From: Spirochaetales bacterium
GTDB lineage: Bacteria > Spirochaetota > Spirochaetia > DSM-2461
Reading direction: 5' to 3'
Assembly: GCA_022360655.1 (NCBI GenBank)
Contig: JAKSCK010000169.1
Location: forward strand, 24,866 to 88,865
DNA length: 64,000 bases
Numbering within the stretch: position 1 is the first letter of the stretch; each line of letters begins with the position of its first letter. A model generated the notes under the pieces. It made no database searches. It was not told the origin of the DNA and saw only the letters and a program-made list of their open reading frames with translations. Below, in pieces: positions 17,519 through 27,000 of this stretch. The position numbers were made by a program, and so were the translations under genes.

Positions 17519-17685
17519 TTTTTTGGAAAAAGAACTTCGATTCATAGAAATCTTGTTCCATTCTTTTCTTTGGTTCCGGATGAAAGAATCTTCAAAAGAA
17601 TGCCTTTGAAAAGACCATCATCCTCATGGTTCTTTCTGTTCAGATCGTTGAATAAAGCGAGGGAAAAAGGATAGTCTAGCGCATT

Positions 17686-19278
17686 ATGAACGCGAAATCT
17701 CAGCCACTTTCCACCCACTGGGCGGACATTGCCGCCGATAAAATCATCCGCGAGCGCGGAGACAAAGACGAATACGTCTGCGCTTCGGGCATCACCCCTT
17801 CGGGCACCGTCCACATCGGGAACTTCCGAGAGATCATCTCGGTGGAACTCGTGGTGCGCGCGCTCAAAGACCGAGGCCATAAGGTTCGGTTCATCTATTC
17901 CTGGGATGATTACGATGTGTTCCGAAAGGTTCCCACCAACATGCCAGAACAAGAAAAATTGGCCACCTATCTGCGTAAACCCATCACTCTGGTTCCTGAT
18001 GTGCTAGGGGATGAAGCCAGTTATGCCGCCCACAATGAAAAAGAAGTGGAACGCACTCTTCCCATTGTGGGGATTCATCCTGAATACATTTATCAAGCTG
18101 AAAATTACCGATCTTCCCGTTACGCCGAGGGTATGAAAACGGCCCTTGTTCGCAAGGATGATATTCGTCGCCAACTCGATGCCCACCGTACCACTGCGCT
18201 TTCAGAAGACTGGTGGCCCCTCAGTGTGTTCTGTGCCTCTTGTGATAGAGATGAAACCACCATCACAGGTTGGGACGGTGATTACGGAGTCTCCTACACC
18301 TGCGCTTCCTGTGGCAATGAAGAAACCGTTGATCTTCGCACCACTGCGGCGGTCAAACTTCCCTGGCGCATTGATTGGCCCATGCGTTGGAGTGTGGAGG
18401 GAGTGGACTTTGAACCTGCTGGGAAGGATCACCATTCGGAAGGTGGGAGTTTTGACACGGCCAAACTCACCAGCCAGGAAATCTATGGCCATGAGCCTCC
18501 AGTCACCTTCCAGTACGACTTTGTGCGCATCAAAGGTGGCAGTGGAAAAATCAGTTCCTCCACCGGGGAAGTGGTGTCACTTGGCGATGTTCTCCGCTAC
18601 TACCAACCAGAAGTGGTTCGGTATCTCTTTGCTGGAACCCGGCCTAACAGCGAGTTTGCCATCAGTTTTGATTTAGATGTGCTCAAAAACTATGAGGACT
18701 ATGACAAGATTGAACGCAACTACTTCAATAAGCCTGAAAACCCCAAGAAACTGAAAAAATGGGAAAAAGATGCTCGGGTTTATGAGTTATCTCAGGTGGA
18801 GGGCGTTCCTGCCAGTTTGCCCTACCAGATTCAAATTCGTCATCTCACCACATTGCTTCAGATTCATTCTGGAAACGTGGATGCCGTGATTGAGTACTTG
18901 GGCGACATACCAGAAGCGGATTTGGAACGTTTCCGCACCCGGGCGGCCTGTGCTTGGCACTGGGTTCAGGACTTTGCTCCAGAAGATTTCCGGTTTGCCC
19001 TTCTCAATCCTGAAGAAGAACCTTTTGCCTTGAGTGATTCTTTAGCAGCCGCTGTGAAAGACCTTGGTTCATTAGCAAAGGAAAAGCTGGGCGATATTCC
19101 AGAAAAGGAATTTTCAAACCTGATGTATGATGTGATTCATGCCCATGGTTTAGAATCGTCGGATTTTTTCACCGCTGTGTACCAAGCCCTCATTGGGAAG
19201 GAGAAGGGGCCCCGTCTCCTTAACTTCCTTCATGTGCTGGGTAAAAACACCGTGGTGTCCCTTTTAAGTCGGTATTAA
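17686..19278 (+). CDS. lysS: Lysyl-tRNA synthetase, class I (archaeal type)
   Basis: 530 aa. Class I signature motifs: HIGN (43-46) and KISSS (288-292, the KMSKS counterpart). Two CxxC pairs (about 183-210) form the zinc insertion known in class I LysRS. Class I LysRS is found in archaea, some alpha-proteobacteria and spirochaetes, most other bacteria having class II, so this gene supports the spirochaete assignment. TTGAAT (17648) and TAGTCT (17672) form a possible promoter with an 18-base spacer that would start transcription only a few bases before the ATG, so the mRNA may be nearly leaderless. Two tandem terminators follow. Confidence 0.97.
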   Translation: MNAKSQPLSTHWADIAADKIIRERGDKDEYVCASGITPSGTVHIGNFREIISVELVVRALKDRGHKVRFIYSWDDYDVFRKVPTNMPEQEKLATYLRKPITLVPDVLGDEASYAAHNEKEVERTLPIVGIHPEYIYQAENYRSSRYAEGMKTALVRKDDIRRQLDAHRTTALSEDWWPLSVFCASCDRDETTITGWDGDYGVSYTCASCGNEETVDLRTTAAVKLPWRIDWPMRWSVEGVDFEPAGKDHHSEGGSFDTAKLTSQEIYGHEPPVTFQYDFVRIKGGSGKISSSTGEVVSLGDVLRYYQPEVVRYLFAGTRPNSEFAISFDLDVLKNYEDYDKIERNYFNKPENPKKLKKWEKDARVYELSQVEGVPASLPYQIQIRHLTTLLQIHSGNVDAVIEYLGDIPEADLERFRTRAACAWHWVQDFAPEDFRFALLNPEEEPFALSDSLAAAVKDLGSLAKEKLGDIPEKEFSNLMYDVIHAHGLESSDFFTAVYQALIGKEKGPRLLNFLHVLGKNTVVSLLSRY

Positions 19279-19350
19279 GATCGACCCCGGCCTGAGCCGG
19301 GGTGTTTGTGAATCTCATTCCCCGACCCGGCTTTGCCGGGTCGTTTTTTT
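19279..19350 (+). terminator. Tandem terminators after lysS
   Basis: First hairpin CCCCGGC/GCCGGGG (19285-19302) starts directly after the stop codon and carries GATCGACCCC (19279-19288). The second, CGACCCGGC/GCCGGGTCG (19323-19343), is followed by seven T (19344-19350) and is a textbook intrinsic terminator. Confidence 0.92.
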
Positions 19351-19521
19351 ATTCAATACTCATCAGAGAGAAATCCTTTCCTCATAAAGAATATGAACAA
19401 TAGTGATATGGTGTTCTCCTTCATAGCCCCGTCATACCTTCATGAAAAGCCCATAGAGTGAGCGGCAAATCATCACAGATTTTTCCTACTCTGCAATTGA
19501 GTTCAGAAGGCAGGTTGAAAA

Positions 19522-19929
19522 GTGATTGAACAGTACGCTCAAGATGGTGTTCTCTTCATACAACTTTCGGGCATGGTGAATCGAACCATGATTCGGGAAT
19601 GCTACCATCGGATTCTTGCATGCTATCGGGAATCCCTTGTCTGTGTTTTTTCTTTTGATGATGATCTTGAGCTCCATCTCACCATTCATGATTTTCATGA
19701 ATGTGGAAGCGTTGTCAAAAGTGATGTGAGCCAAGGTTTGTTGCGCTTGGTGGCGTTCTACGCTTTGGAAGGGCAGAGTCCGGCTCTCCCCTATCTTGAT
19801 GGTTTTTTTTCTTCACTTAATATTGGAGAATCTCTTTTTTTAAAAACAGAAACTCTGGGAAGAGCCGCAATGCTTGCCCAATCCTATGTGTCCCTTAAAC
19901 CCCAAGAACAGCCTGCATTGCGGGCATGA
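19522..19929 (+). CDS. Hypothetical protein
   Basis: 135 aa from a GTG start preceded by AGGTTGA; not recognised. No signal peptide or membrane helix. Predicted mixed alpha/beta: two short beta strands at the N-terminus (VLFIQLSG), a helix with two Cys, then an acidic strand FDDDLELHL. It ends five bases before the convergent era gene. It could be a small regulatory or STAS-like domain, but I cannot support that by motif. Confidence 0.55.
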   Translation: MIEQYAQDGVLFIQLSGMVNRTMIRECYHRILACYRESLVCVFSFDDDLELHLTIHDFHECGSVVKSDVSQGLLRLVAFYALEGQSPALPYLDGFFSSLNIGESLFLKTETLGRAAMLAQSYVSLKPQEQPALRA

Positions 19930-19934
19930 ATCCC

Positions 19935-20939
19935 TTATTCTCCTGGAGCAGTGAGACGTTTGAGGAGCATATCCTTTCGTCTCCACTTGGGATTGACTTT
20001 CACTCGTAAATCCAGCCGCATTTTCCAGGGGAAGACTTTTTTCATTTCTTTGAGTGATCCTATTCGGATATCTCGGATTTTTGCTCCACCCTTTCCAACA
20101 AGAATTCCTACCTGAGATTTTCGCTCAACGGTAAGAAATGCCCGAACCCACAGTGTTTGACGGGCTGGTGTAGTGGCTGGGGTATCCTCAAAAAACCCTT
20201 CAGGTGCACCCTCTGGAAGATTTGGCACGTCTTTTTCCTGGGAGTTTTCCTCAGAATCAGGATTTTGGGCCGGAGGAGCTTGGAACTCCATATCGGCAAT
20301 TTCCACATACAGAGCATGAGGAACCTCTTGCTCACTCCGGGCAATGGCCTGTTCTCGGATAATCTCAGCAATGCGGAATTCTGGATCTTGATCTGTGTAG
20401 AAATCCGTAGGGTAGTGGGGTTCTCCCTCAGGACAAGCCGATAGGAGCATGGAAATCAGGCTTTCAACACCAAGACCGTTGACTGCGGAAATATTGAGAA
20501 GATTGTTTTCTTCAAGCCGGGGAACATGGAGACGTATAAACCCTCGAACTTCAGAAAGTGCAGGAGGATCAAGATCGGTTTTGTTCGCAGCAACAAGAAT
20601 GGGAACCTTGGTGCGATTGACAATTTGGGCGATGGCCTTTTCTTCTTTTCCTGGGGGACGGGTAGCATCGATGACATAGAGCACGGCATCGGCATCTTGG
20701 AGACTTCGGTGCACCACATCCTTGAGGTACTGATTCAATTTTTTTTCCGATTCATGGTATCCTGGCGTATCCAGGAACACCAATTGTCCTTCTTCCCGAT
20801 TCACAATTCCACGAATGGCGGACCGTGTTGTTTGGGGGACCGCTGAGGTGATGGCCACCTTTTCTCCACATAGGGCGTTCAATAGGGTTGATTTTCCGGC
20901 TGATGGGCGGCCAACAATGGCAACAAATCCACTCTTCAT
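19935..20939 (-). CDS. era: GTPase Era with an acidic insertion
   Basis: 334 aa; usual Era is about 300. G1 GRPSAGKS (10-17), G3 DTPG (57-60), G4 NKTD (119-122), SAVNGLG, and the KH domain with VGKGGAKIRDI (281-291). Era binds the 3' end of 16S rRNA and helps assemble the 30S subunit. Between the first KH strand (ALYVEIADMEF) and ARQTLWVRAFLTVER there is an extra ~40-residue Pro/Glu-rich, probably disordered segment (about 218-262). The reading frame is intact. It is divergent from clpP. Confidence 0.95.
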   Translation of the reverse strand: MKSGFVAIVGRPSAGKSTLLNALCGEKVAITSAVPQTTRSAIRGIVNREEGQLVFLDTPGYHESEKKLNQYLKDVVHRSLQDADAVLYVIDATRPPGKEEKAIAQIVNRTKVPILVAANKTDLDPPALSEVRGFIRLHVPRLEENNLLNISAVNGLGVESLISMLLSACPEGEPHYPTDFYTDQDPEFRIAEIIREQAIARSEQEVPHALYVEIADMEFQAPPAQNPDSEENSQEKDVPNLPEGAPEGFFEDTPATTPARQTLWVRAFLTVERKSQVGILVGKGGAKIRDIRIGSLKEMKKVFPWKMRLDLRVKVNPKWRRKDMLLKRLTAPGE

Positions 20940-21073
20940 ATTGTTTCTGTCTCCAGGGCGTTCTTGTCTCGTTCCTTGGAGGCCACTATATTACTTTCAT
21001 TAGGGGCTGTCATTGCCGGAGCGCATGCTTCTGGCTTGTTCCCTGACGCGGAGGTTCCGCGATGAGGAGTATC

Positions 21074-21664
21074 ATGTTTGAGCTGAATGATGAAAAGAAA
21101 GACGAGAAGCGGGAAGAAGCTGGTGAAGCCCTCCAGGCAAAGCTTCTCAAAACCCGTACCATCCTCCTCTCGGGGGAGATTAACAAAGAGTTGGCTGAAC
21201 GAGTCATCAAGCAGATGCTTCTTTTGGAAGCCGATGGTGATGATCCTATTAAAGTGTTCATTGATTCCCCTGGAGGCGATGCCGATGCTGGGTATGCCAT
21301 TTTTGATATGCTCCGCTTCATTGGCCCGGAGGTGATCACGATTGGTATGGGAACGGTGGCAAGTGCCGCAGCTCTTGTTCATCTTGCCGGTGAGAAACAA
21401 AATCGTCTGAGCCTACCCAATGCCCACTTCTTGATTCATCAACCCCTGTCTGGGATTCGTGGTGTGGCAACGGAAATTGAAATTCATGCCAACGAGTTAG
21501 AAAAGCTTCGGGCCAAGATTAACCGTCTGATTGCGGAAGAGACTGGCCAGAATTTTGATAAGGTCTCTGGTGATACCGACAGAGATTACTGGCTGAATGC
21601 AGAAGAAGCCTTAGAATATGGTTTGATTTCTCGCATCATTTCTACGCGAGAGGATTTAGCCTAA
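21074..21664 (+). CDS. clpP: ATP-dependent Clp protease proteolytic subunit
   Basis: 196 aa. Catalytic triad Ser97 (GTVASAAALVHLAG), His122 (FLIHQPLSG) and Asp171 (GDTDRDYWLNAEEALEYGLI). The serine context VASAA differs from the common AASMG, so this may be the second, divergent ClpP that spirochaetes often carry. It forms the barrel that degrades proteins unfolded by ClpX or ClpA. The start is ATG 21074 with AGGAG at 21065-21069; an ATG at 21062 would include that site. A GC-rich 6-bp hairpin (CGCGGA/TCCGCG, 21047-21061) lies just upstream. Confidence 0.92.
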   Translation: MFELNDEKKDEKREEAGEALQAKLLKTRTILLSGEINKELAERVIKQMLLLEADGDDPIKVFIDSPGGDADAGYAIFDMLRFIGPEVITIGMGTVASAAALVHLAGEKQNRLSLPNAHFLIHQPLSGIRGVATEIEIHANELEKLRAKINRLIAEETGQNFDKVSGDTDRDYWLNAEEALEYGLISRIISTREDLA

Positions 21665-21688
21665 CCCTTAAACTAAGGCTGGTTGTTT

Positions 21689-21733
21689 AGGGCAAGTCCA
21701 AGGCCACAAGTCTTGGAACTTGCCCTATTTTTT
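21689..21733 (+). terminator. Intrinsic terminator of clpP
   Basis: AGGGCAAGT (21689-21697) pairs with ACTTGCCCT (21718-21726), the stem continuing with CAAG/CTTG inside, then six T. The 3' part overlaps the stop codon region of convergent rmuC. Confidence 0.85.
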
Positions 21734-22573
21734 GGGAGGAGATTCTGAAATCTCTTCCATTCCCGCCTCAAGTCGGACTCTTTTCCGTTCAATTTCTTCC
21801 CAACATTTGTTTAAATTCTTGAGGTGAGTTGAAGCCACGGTGAGTGGTCGTTCTAACGCAGAGACATCTCGGCGAATCCGTTCGATATGTTTTCTCAGCT
21901 CTCTTCCTTGGGCTGGAAGAGCCAAGCCTCGAAGCCCAAAGGCCACGGTTTGGAGATATGCAAAGAGGCTCATGGGTCCCACAGGAAGTACATGAAGTTC
22001 CAGACACTCCCGCATCAAACTCCCATCATCATCGGTGAGCACTCGATAATGCAGATTCTCTGCTGGAAAATACATGAGGGCAAAGGACAGGGTTCCATCT
22101 TCTGGCCGTATGTATTTTTGGGCAATGGATTGGGCATGACCAAGGATGGTTCGGCGAACTTCTCCAGGGATTCCTTTTCCCTCATTCCTGAGCCAATGTT
22201 CAAGGCGCTCCAATGGGAATTTGGCATCCACGGGAACCAGCTTTGATCCCATTCGGATGATGGCATCCACCCGCGTGCCATTAGGAAATGGATATTGAGT
22301 CGACCATGATCCTTGGGGCAACCAGGAACGGAGCAACTCTTCCAAAAGAGTCTCGCCAAAACCACCTCGGGTTCTGGGGATCCGAAAGGCGCGGTCAAGA
22401 CCCTCGACCTGGGCTCCGATGGAATCAAGGGCATCCAGCTGTTTGGTGATGCGGTGGAGGAGGGCAGATGATGTTGGTTCCAGTCCTTCACGTTGAGAGT
22501 TCGTTCTTTTCAAGAACAGCAGAAGAACGAAAGAGATTAGGGCAAAGATGGCAGTGATGATCCATGGCAGCAT
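21725..22573 (-). CDS. rmuC: DNA recombination protein RmuC family
   Basis: 282 aa, shorter than E. coli RmuC (about 475). One N-terminal transmembrane helix (about 3-22), a short coiled coil, then the RmuC nuclease-like core: RGGFGETLLEELLR (about 70-83), VDAIIRMGSKLVPVDAKFPLE (about 103-123), LSFALMYFPAENLHYRVL and the closing helix GLRGLALPAQGREL. RmuC proteins limit recombination at inverted repeats and have a PD-(D/E)xK-like fold. The N-terminal coiled coil is much reduced here. It is a single-gene unit, and its stop lies inside the clpP terminator. Confidence 0.88.
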   Translation of the reverse strand: MLPWIITAIFALISFVLLLFLKRTNSQREGLEPTSSALLHRITKQLDALDSIGAQVEGLDRAFRIPRTRGGFGETLLEELLRSWLPQGSWSTQYPFPNGTRVDAIIRMGSKLVPVDAKFPLERLEHWLRNEGKGIPGEVRRTILGHAQSIAQKYIRPEDGTLSFALMYFPAENLHYRVLTDDDGSLMRECLELHVLPVGPMSLFAYLQTVAFGLRGLALPAQGRELRKHIERIRRDVSALERPLTVASTHLKNLNKCWEEIERKRVRLEAGMEEISESPPKK

Positions 22574-22602
22574 AACAGCATCATATCGGAAATAAGAAAA
22601 AG

Positions 22603-22848
22603 TTGCGTTGTATGCAGTGCGGTGATTATTACCAAACGCAATATTATTTTGGTGATATTTACCAAAATTGGACAGAAGCTTCCGAGGTGGTTCATCAGTT
22701 CATTCGAGAGAGTTGTCAGTCATGTGGTCTCAAAATTCAGTTTAAAATTCATAAACCTTTTACCTATAAGAAAATATATAGTTCCTTTATAGAGTTTTTC
22801 TTTTTTTGTGAGGATTTTTTGAAACTTGGCCCATCCCTTGCTTTATAG
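22603..22848 (+). CDS. Possible small zinc-ribbon protein
   Basis: 81 codons from a TTG (or 78 from ATG 22612). The only support is the pattern CMQCG at residues 3-7 and CQSCG near 38-42, two CxxC pairs as in zinc ribbons. Against it: AT-rich, no good ribosome-binding site, and the C-terminal third is low-complexity Phe/Lys. It may be a degraded gene. Confidence 0.25.
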   Translation: MRCMQCGDYYQTQYYFGDIYQNWTEASEVVHQFIRESCQSCGLKIQFKIHKPFTYKKIYSSFIEFFFFCEDFLKLGPSLAL

Positions 22849-22897
22849 CTGGTGACATTCCTCATAAATCGTGAAGAGGTGAACTCGGGGTGCGGGG

Positions 22898-22926
22898 TTG
22901 TCATTACAGTTACTCTGTATTAGTGT
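22898..22926 (+). promoter_or_regulatory. Candidate efflux-operon promoter with dyad in its spacer
   Basis: TTGTCA (22898-22903), 17 bases, TAGTGT (22921-22926). The spacer contains the inverted repeat TACAG-TTACT-CTGTA (22905-22919), where a repressor could sit. Related TACAG copies follow at about 22932 and 22948. The -10 match is weak. Confidence 0.35.
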
Positions 22927-22965
22927 GGTAGTACAGTAGTTAGAAAATACAGTTCGGAGGAATAT

Positions 22966-24099
22966 ATGGCTCAAAAAAAATGGCTTTTGTCGGTGTTGAG
23001 CATCGCTGGAGTACTGGCCGTTGGAACCGTTGTGATGCTGCTTCTCATGTCCAACAAAGTGGTTGCAGAAGAAACGGCTGTTGTGGCCCAGGGAAGGGTT
23101 GTGAAAACCACAATGCTGGAACCTTCCTCCCAAGAGGTTCGAATTTTTGCCGATGGTTTTCTTCAATCCATTCAAAAAACCACTCTTCGCAGTCCGGTTA
23201 GTGGTCAGGTCAAAGCGGTTTTTGGTGGGCTTCAAGATGGATTGGCAGTTCGCAAAGGCGATGTTCTTTTGTCTTTGGATGATCGACGATCGGCATTGGC
23301 TTTTGAGACGGCCCGATTGGATATGCTAAAAAGTGCTTCTCAGTTTGCCACCACGGCAGATATTCCCTCTGAACGTCGTCAAATCTGGCGGGACTTTGCT
23401 CGGAAGCTTTCCGCTTCAGAGTCTCACAATCTTCCAGGACTTCCCCATGGAGATGATCGAGAGGAACTTTTGGCCGCAACCCTAGGGGTTCGTGGGAGTT
23501 GGAACTCGCTTCAGGGGGCCGCACTCAATCTGAATGAGCATCAGATTCGGGCTCCTTTTGATGGTGTGATTAGTGGGGATGGAATGAGTCCCGGATCCTG
23601 GATTTCTGCAGGGACAGCTCTTGGAACACTGATTAATGCACAGACATTAGAGCTTCCTTTGGCCCTGAGTATCCGAGATTTACCCTCAATCAAAGTGGGG
23701 GATACTGTTTTTATTCGCCGCGGTGATGATGAGAATCAGAAGATGGGTGTTGTGGCCCGTATTGAACCCATATTGGATTCTGGAACACAGATGGCGCAGG
23801 TCTATGTGCAAATTCCTTCGTCTGATGGCATGAATTGGCGACCTGGAACTTATGTACAAGCGGAAATTCGAGGTCGGGTCTTTGATTGGGCGTTGCGCCT
23901 CCCCCGTACGTGTCTGATTGGCGGCCGGGTTCCTCTGCTTGTGGATGGAACTCTGCATCTTGCTGAGGTGGATGTGCTGGCCTTTGATCAGCGGGATGTG
24001 ATTTTGGCAGCCAATCTCCCAGTGGATTCCCAACTGGTGGTGACATTACTCCAGAATCCCATTGAAGGGATGGCTCTCACCGTGGGAGGGGATGCATGA
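22966..24099 (+). CDS. RND efflux periplasmic adaptor (membrane fusion protein)
   Basis: 377 aa. A membrane anchor (about 6-28) is followed by the HlyD/AcrA-type arrangement: a lipoyl half-motif LRSPVSGQVKAVFGGLQDGLAVRKGDVLLSLD-like region (about 74-105), a short hairpin with few coiled-coil residues, the second lipoyl half IRAPFDGVISGD (about 194-205), then the beta-barrel and membrane-proximal domains. It bridges the RND pump and an outer-membrane channel. The ribosome site GGAGGAATAT is strong. It overlaps the pump gene by ATGA. No TolC-type gene is present in the window. Confidence 0.9.
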   Translation: MAQKKWLLSVLSIAGVLAVGTVVMLLLMSNKVVAEETAVVAQGRVVKTTMLEPSSQEVRIFADGFLQSIQKTTLRSPVSGQVKAVFGGLQDGLAVRKGDVLLSLDDRRSALAFETARLDMLKSASQFATTADIPSERRQIWRDFARKLSASESHNLPGLPHGDDREELLAATLGVRGSWNSLQGAALNLNEHQIRAPFDGVISGDGMSPGSWISAGTALGTLINAQTLELPLALSIRDLPSIKVGDTVFIRRGDDENQKMGVVARIEPILDSGTQMAQVYVQIPSSDGMNWRPGTYVQAEIRGRVFDWALRLPRTCLIGGRVPLLVDGTLHLAEVDVLAFDQRDVILAANLPVDSQLVVTLLQNPIEGMALTVGGDA

Positions 24100-27000
24100 A
24101 AAAAGTCATTGAGTATTTTTCTTCTCGGGGAATGATCACCAACTGGCTCATTCTCCTGGTGATGGTGGCAGGAATCTTTGGCTTCAGCCAACTACGACGG
24201 CGTGTTTGGCCTCAGATGGATTATGACTACATCAACCTGGATATTGCCTGGCCAGGTGCCTCTCCTTTAGAAATTGAGGATGGTTTGACCATACCTGTGG
24301 AAGAACGGCTGAAGGGAATTGATGGAATCGAACGAACGGTAACAACCACAGGTGAAGGTTATCTGAATGCATGGATTGAAGCTTCTCCCGATGTTGCCAT
24401 TGATAAAGTGGTGGATCGGATTCGAAGTTCCATTGAAACCATCCCCAACTATCCCGAAGATGCTCGTGCTCCTCGAGTGGCCCAGCTTGATTCATGGAAT
24501 CGCGTCATGCTGCTCTTTATTTACGGACCGGAAGATATGGATGTTCTCCAGTCTGTTGCGGATGATTTTCGAACAGACCTCATTGCCACTGGTAGCGTGA
24601 GCCAGTTGCAGAGTTGGGGTGTTCCAGGAAAAGAAATCCGTATCAATACAACACCGGCCCTATTACGGGAATACAATCTTGAGATTGCAGACATTGGTGC
24701 GGCCATTGCTGCATCTGATATGGATGTTTCTGCAGGGGAAATTGTCACTGGTCAAGAGATCCTCAAAATTCGCTCCTATTCACGGAAAAAAACGGTTGAG
24801 GATTTGCGTAGTGTCCCCATTCCTGTTGGAGGACGAACCATTCCTCTTGGACAGCTTTGCTTGGTGGAAGAATCTCGTCCTGAAGAGGCTGTTGTGACTC
24901 GGGCGAATGGGCAGCCTGCTGTTGGTTTCAACATCATGTACACCAATACTGAGGATGTGCTTGCCATTTCAGAAACCGTGGATGCTTTAATTGCAGAATC
25001 CGAGGCTCGGTACGATGGTCTGGTGACGTTCCATCCTTTTATTCGGGATTCTGATCAAATTGGTGAGCGTCTTGGCACTTTAGCAACCAGTGGCCTGATG
25101 GGTTTGATACTGGTTGTTCTGGTTCTTGGATTTTTTCTGAACCTTCGTCTGTCACTCTGGGTGGCTTTTGGAATCCCCTTCTCATTCCTTGGGCTGTTTT
25201 TCATTGAATGGACACTTGGAATTACCATCAATGAAATGTCTCTTTTTGGCATGATCATGGTACTGGGGATTCTTGTGGATGACGGCATTGTCATTGGTGA
25301 AAACATCTTCAGTCATTGGAAAGATCAGGGAAAAACGCCTCTAAAAGCTGCCATTGATGGAACTCGAGAGGTTATTGGTCCTGTTGTCATTTCGATTGTG
25401 ACCACCATGGTGGCTTTTGCTCCCTACTTTTTTCTCTACGGAGAAATGGGACAGTACACGTCCCAAATTGGTCTTGTCATTATTCTTTGTCTGGCCTTTT
25501 CCTTGATTGAAGCGGCAATCATTCTTCCGGTGCATCTCTCCCATTCTCGAGCTCTTAAAGCCCGGGGTGGCGCCCAAGAACGTCGAATCCGCCAAGGTTT
25601 AGATCGGTTTCAGGCAGGATTGGTGAATACAGTTTATGCCCCGGTGCTTCGGTTTTCTCTGAAGCATCGGGGGGTATCCCTGGCTTTCATGGTGGCCGTG
25701 ATTTTAGTTCTTGTGGGAGCCATGGCTGGAAATCATGTGAAAGCGGTGTTTTTCCCCAATGTTGAAACACCCTATGGTTTTGCACAAATCAGTTTTCCTT
25801 CCGGAACATCCGCGGCTGTTGTGAATTCTGTTCAGGAACGATTCACAAAAACGGCTTTAGAGCTTGGTCGTGAAGAGGAATGGGCCCTTCCTGAATTAGG
25901 CTATGATAATGCCATCCAAGAGGTCCTCTCTTGGGGGGATAATTCGTCATTAACAATCTATTTCATTCTCATCCCCAATGAGGAACGCCCCTATCCCACT
26001 TCTCGCTTCTCAACAGCGCTCAGCAATCGTCTTGAGGATATGCCAGAAGTGGAGAGCATCAAGTTGGCGGAGGATGGTGGTATGGGTGGATCCCCCATCT
26101 CTGTGCGCTTTGTTGGGAAAAATTCTCAGGATCTAGAAAAAGCGGCCACCTTATTGAAGGAGGAAATTGCCAAGATTGAGGGAGTTCGGGATATCTCTGA
26201 CAACCTTTCTCGGGGGGCAAGAGAACTGTCCTTTCAGGTGAATGAAACAGGAAAGGCTTTGGGATTCTCTATTGGGAGTATTGCAGGAAAGATCCGGGAT
26301 GGCTGGTATGGACGAGAAGTGGCTCGTGTGAATCAGGGACCTCGTCAGATTCCTGTTGTGATTCGAATGGATCCTCAATTTCGCCAAAGTTTGAACCAGC
26401 TTGATCGTTATCCTCTTCGAAGTCCTGCCGGTGGTTGGACCATGGCTGGCGATGTGATTGATTACAGCGTGGAACGAGGCGCTGCAAAAATTCGTCGAGA
26501 AAATGGATTTCGTTCCGTCTCCGTGAATGCGGCCTTTGATTCGGAAGGGAATGACTTAAATGTGGTTTTAACAAAAATTAACAGCGAAATTGTTCCTCAA
26601 ATTCTAGAACAAGTGCCCTCTGTCTCTCAGTCTATGGGAGGCCAGGCCGAAGCCGTCAATCGGATGGCAAAATCCATGGTAACCTCCATGGTGGTCGCCA
26701 TGATTGTGATGTTTACCATTTTGATGTTTGGAACCGGATCCTTTTCTCAAGCCTTGGTGATTATGCTACTCATCCCCCTTGGGTTGGTTGGAGCCATCCT
26801 TGGACACATGGTGATGGGGCAACCACTAAGCTTTCTTTCATTCTTGGGTGTGGTGGCATTAGCTGGAATCATTGTGAACGACTCTGTTGTGTTGATTGCT
26901 ACATTTAATCGACTGCGTTGGAAGGAAGGATTGAGTGGGCATGAGGCGGCCTATCAGGCGGGATTGAAACGGTTTCGTCCCATTGTGATGACCACCATCA

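Larger units (their letters stand above)
22574..22965. other. AT-rich intergenic region upstream of the efflux genes
   Basis: 392 bp without a confident gene. It holds a possible small zinc-ribbon frame (22603-22848, listed separately), repeats of the TTGGTRA/TACCAAA type around 22630-22665, and the efflux promoter region near 22898-22926. Confidence 0.5.
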
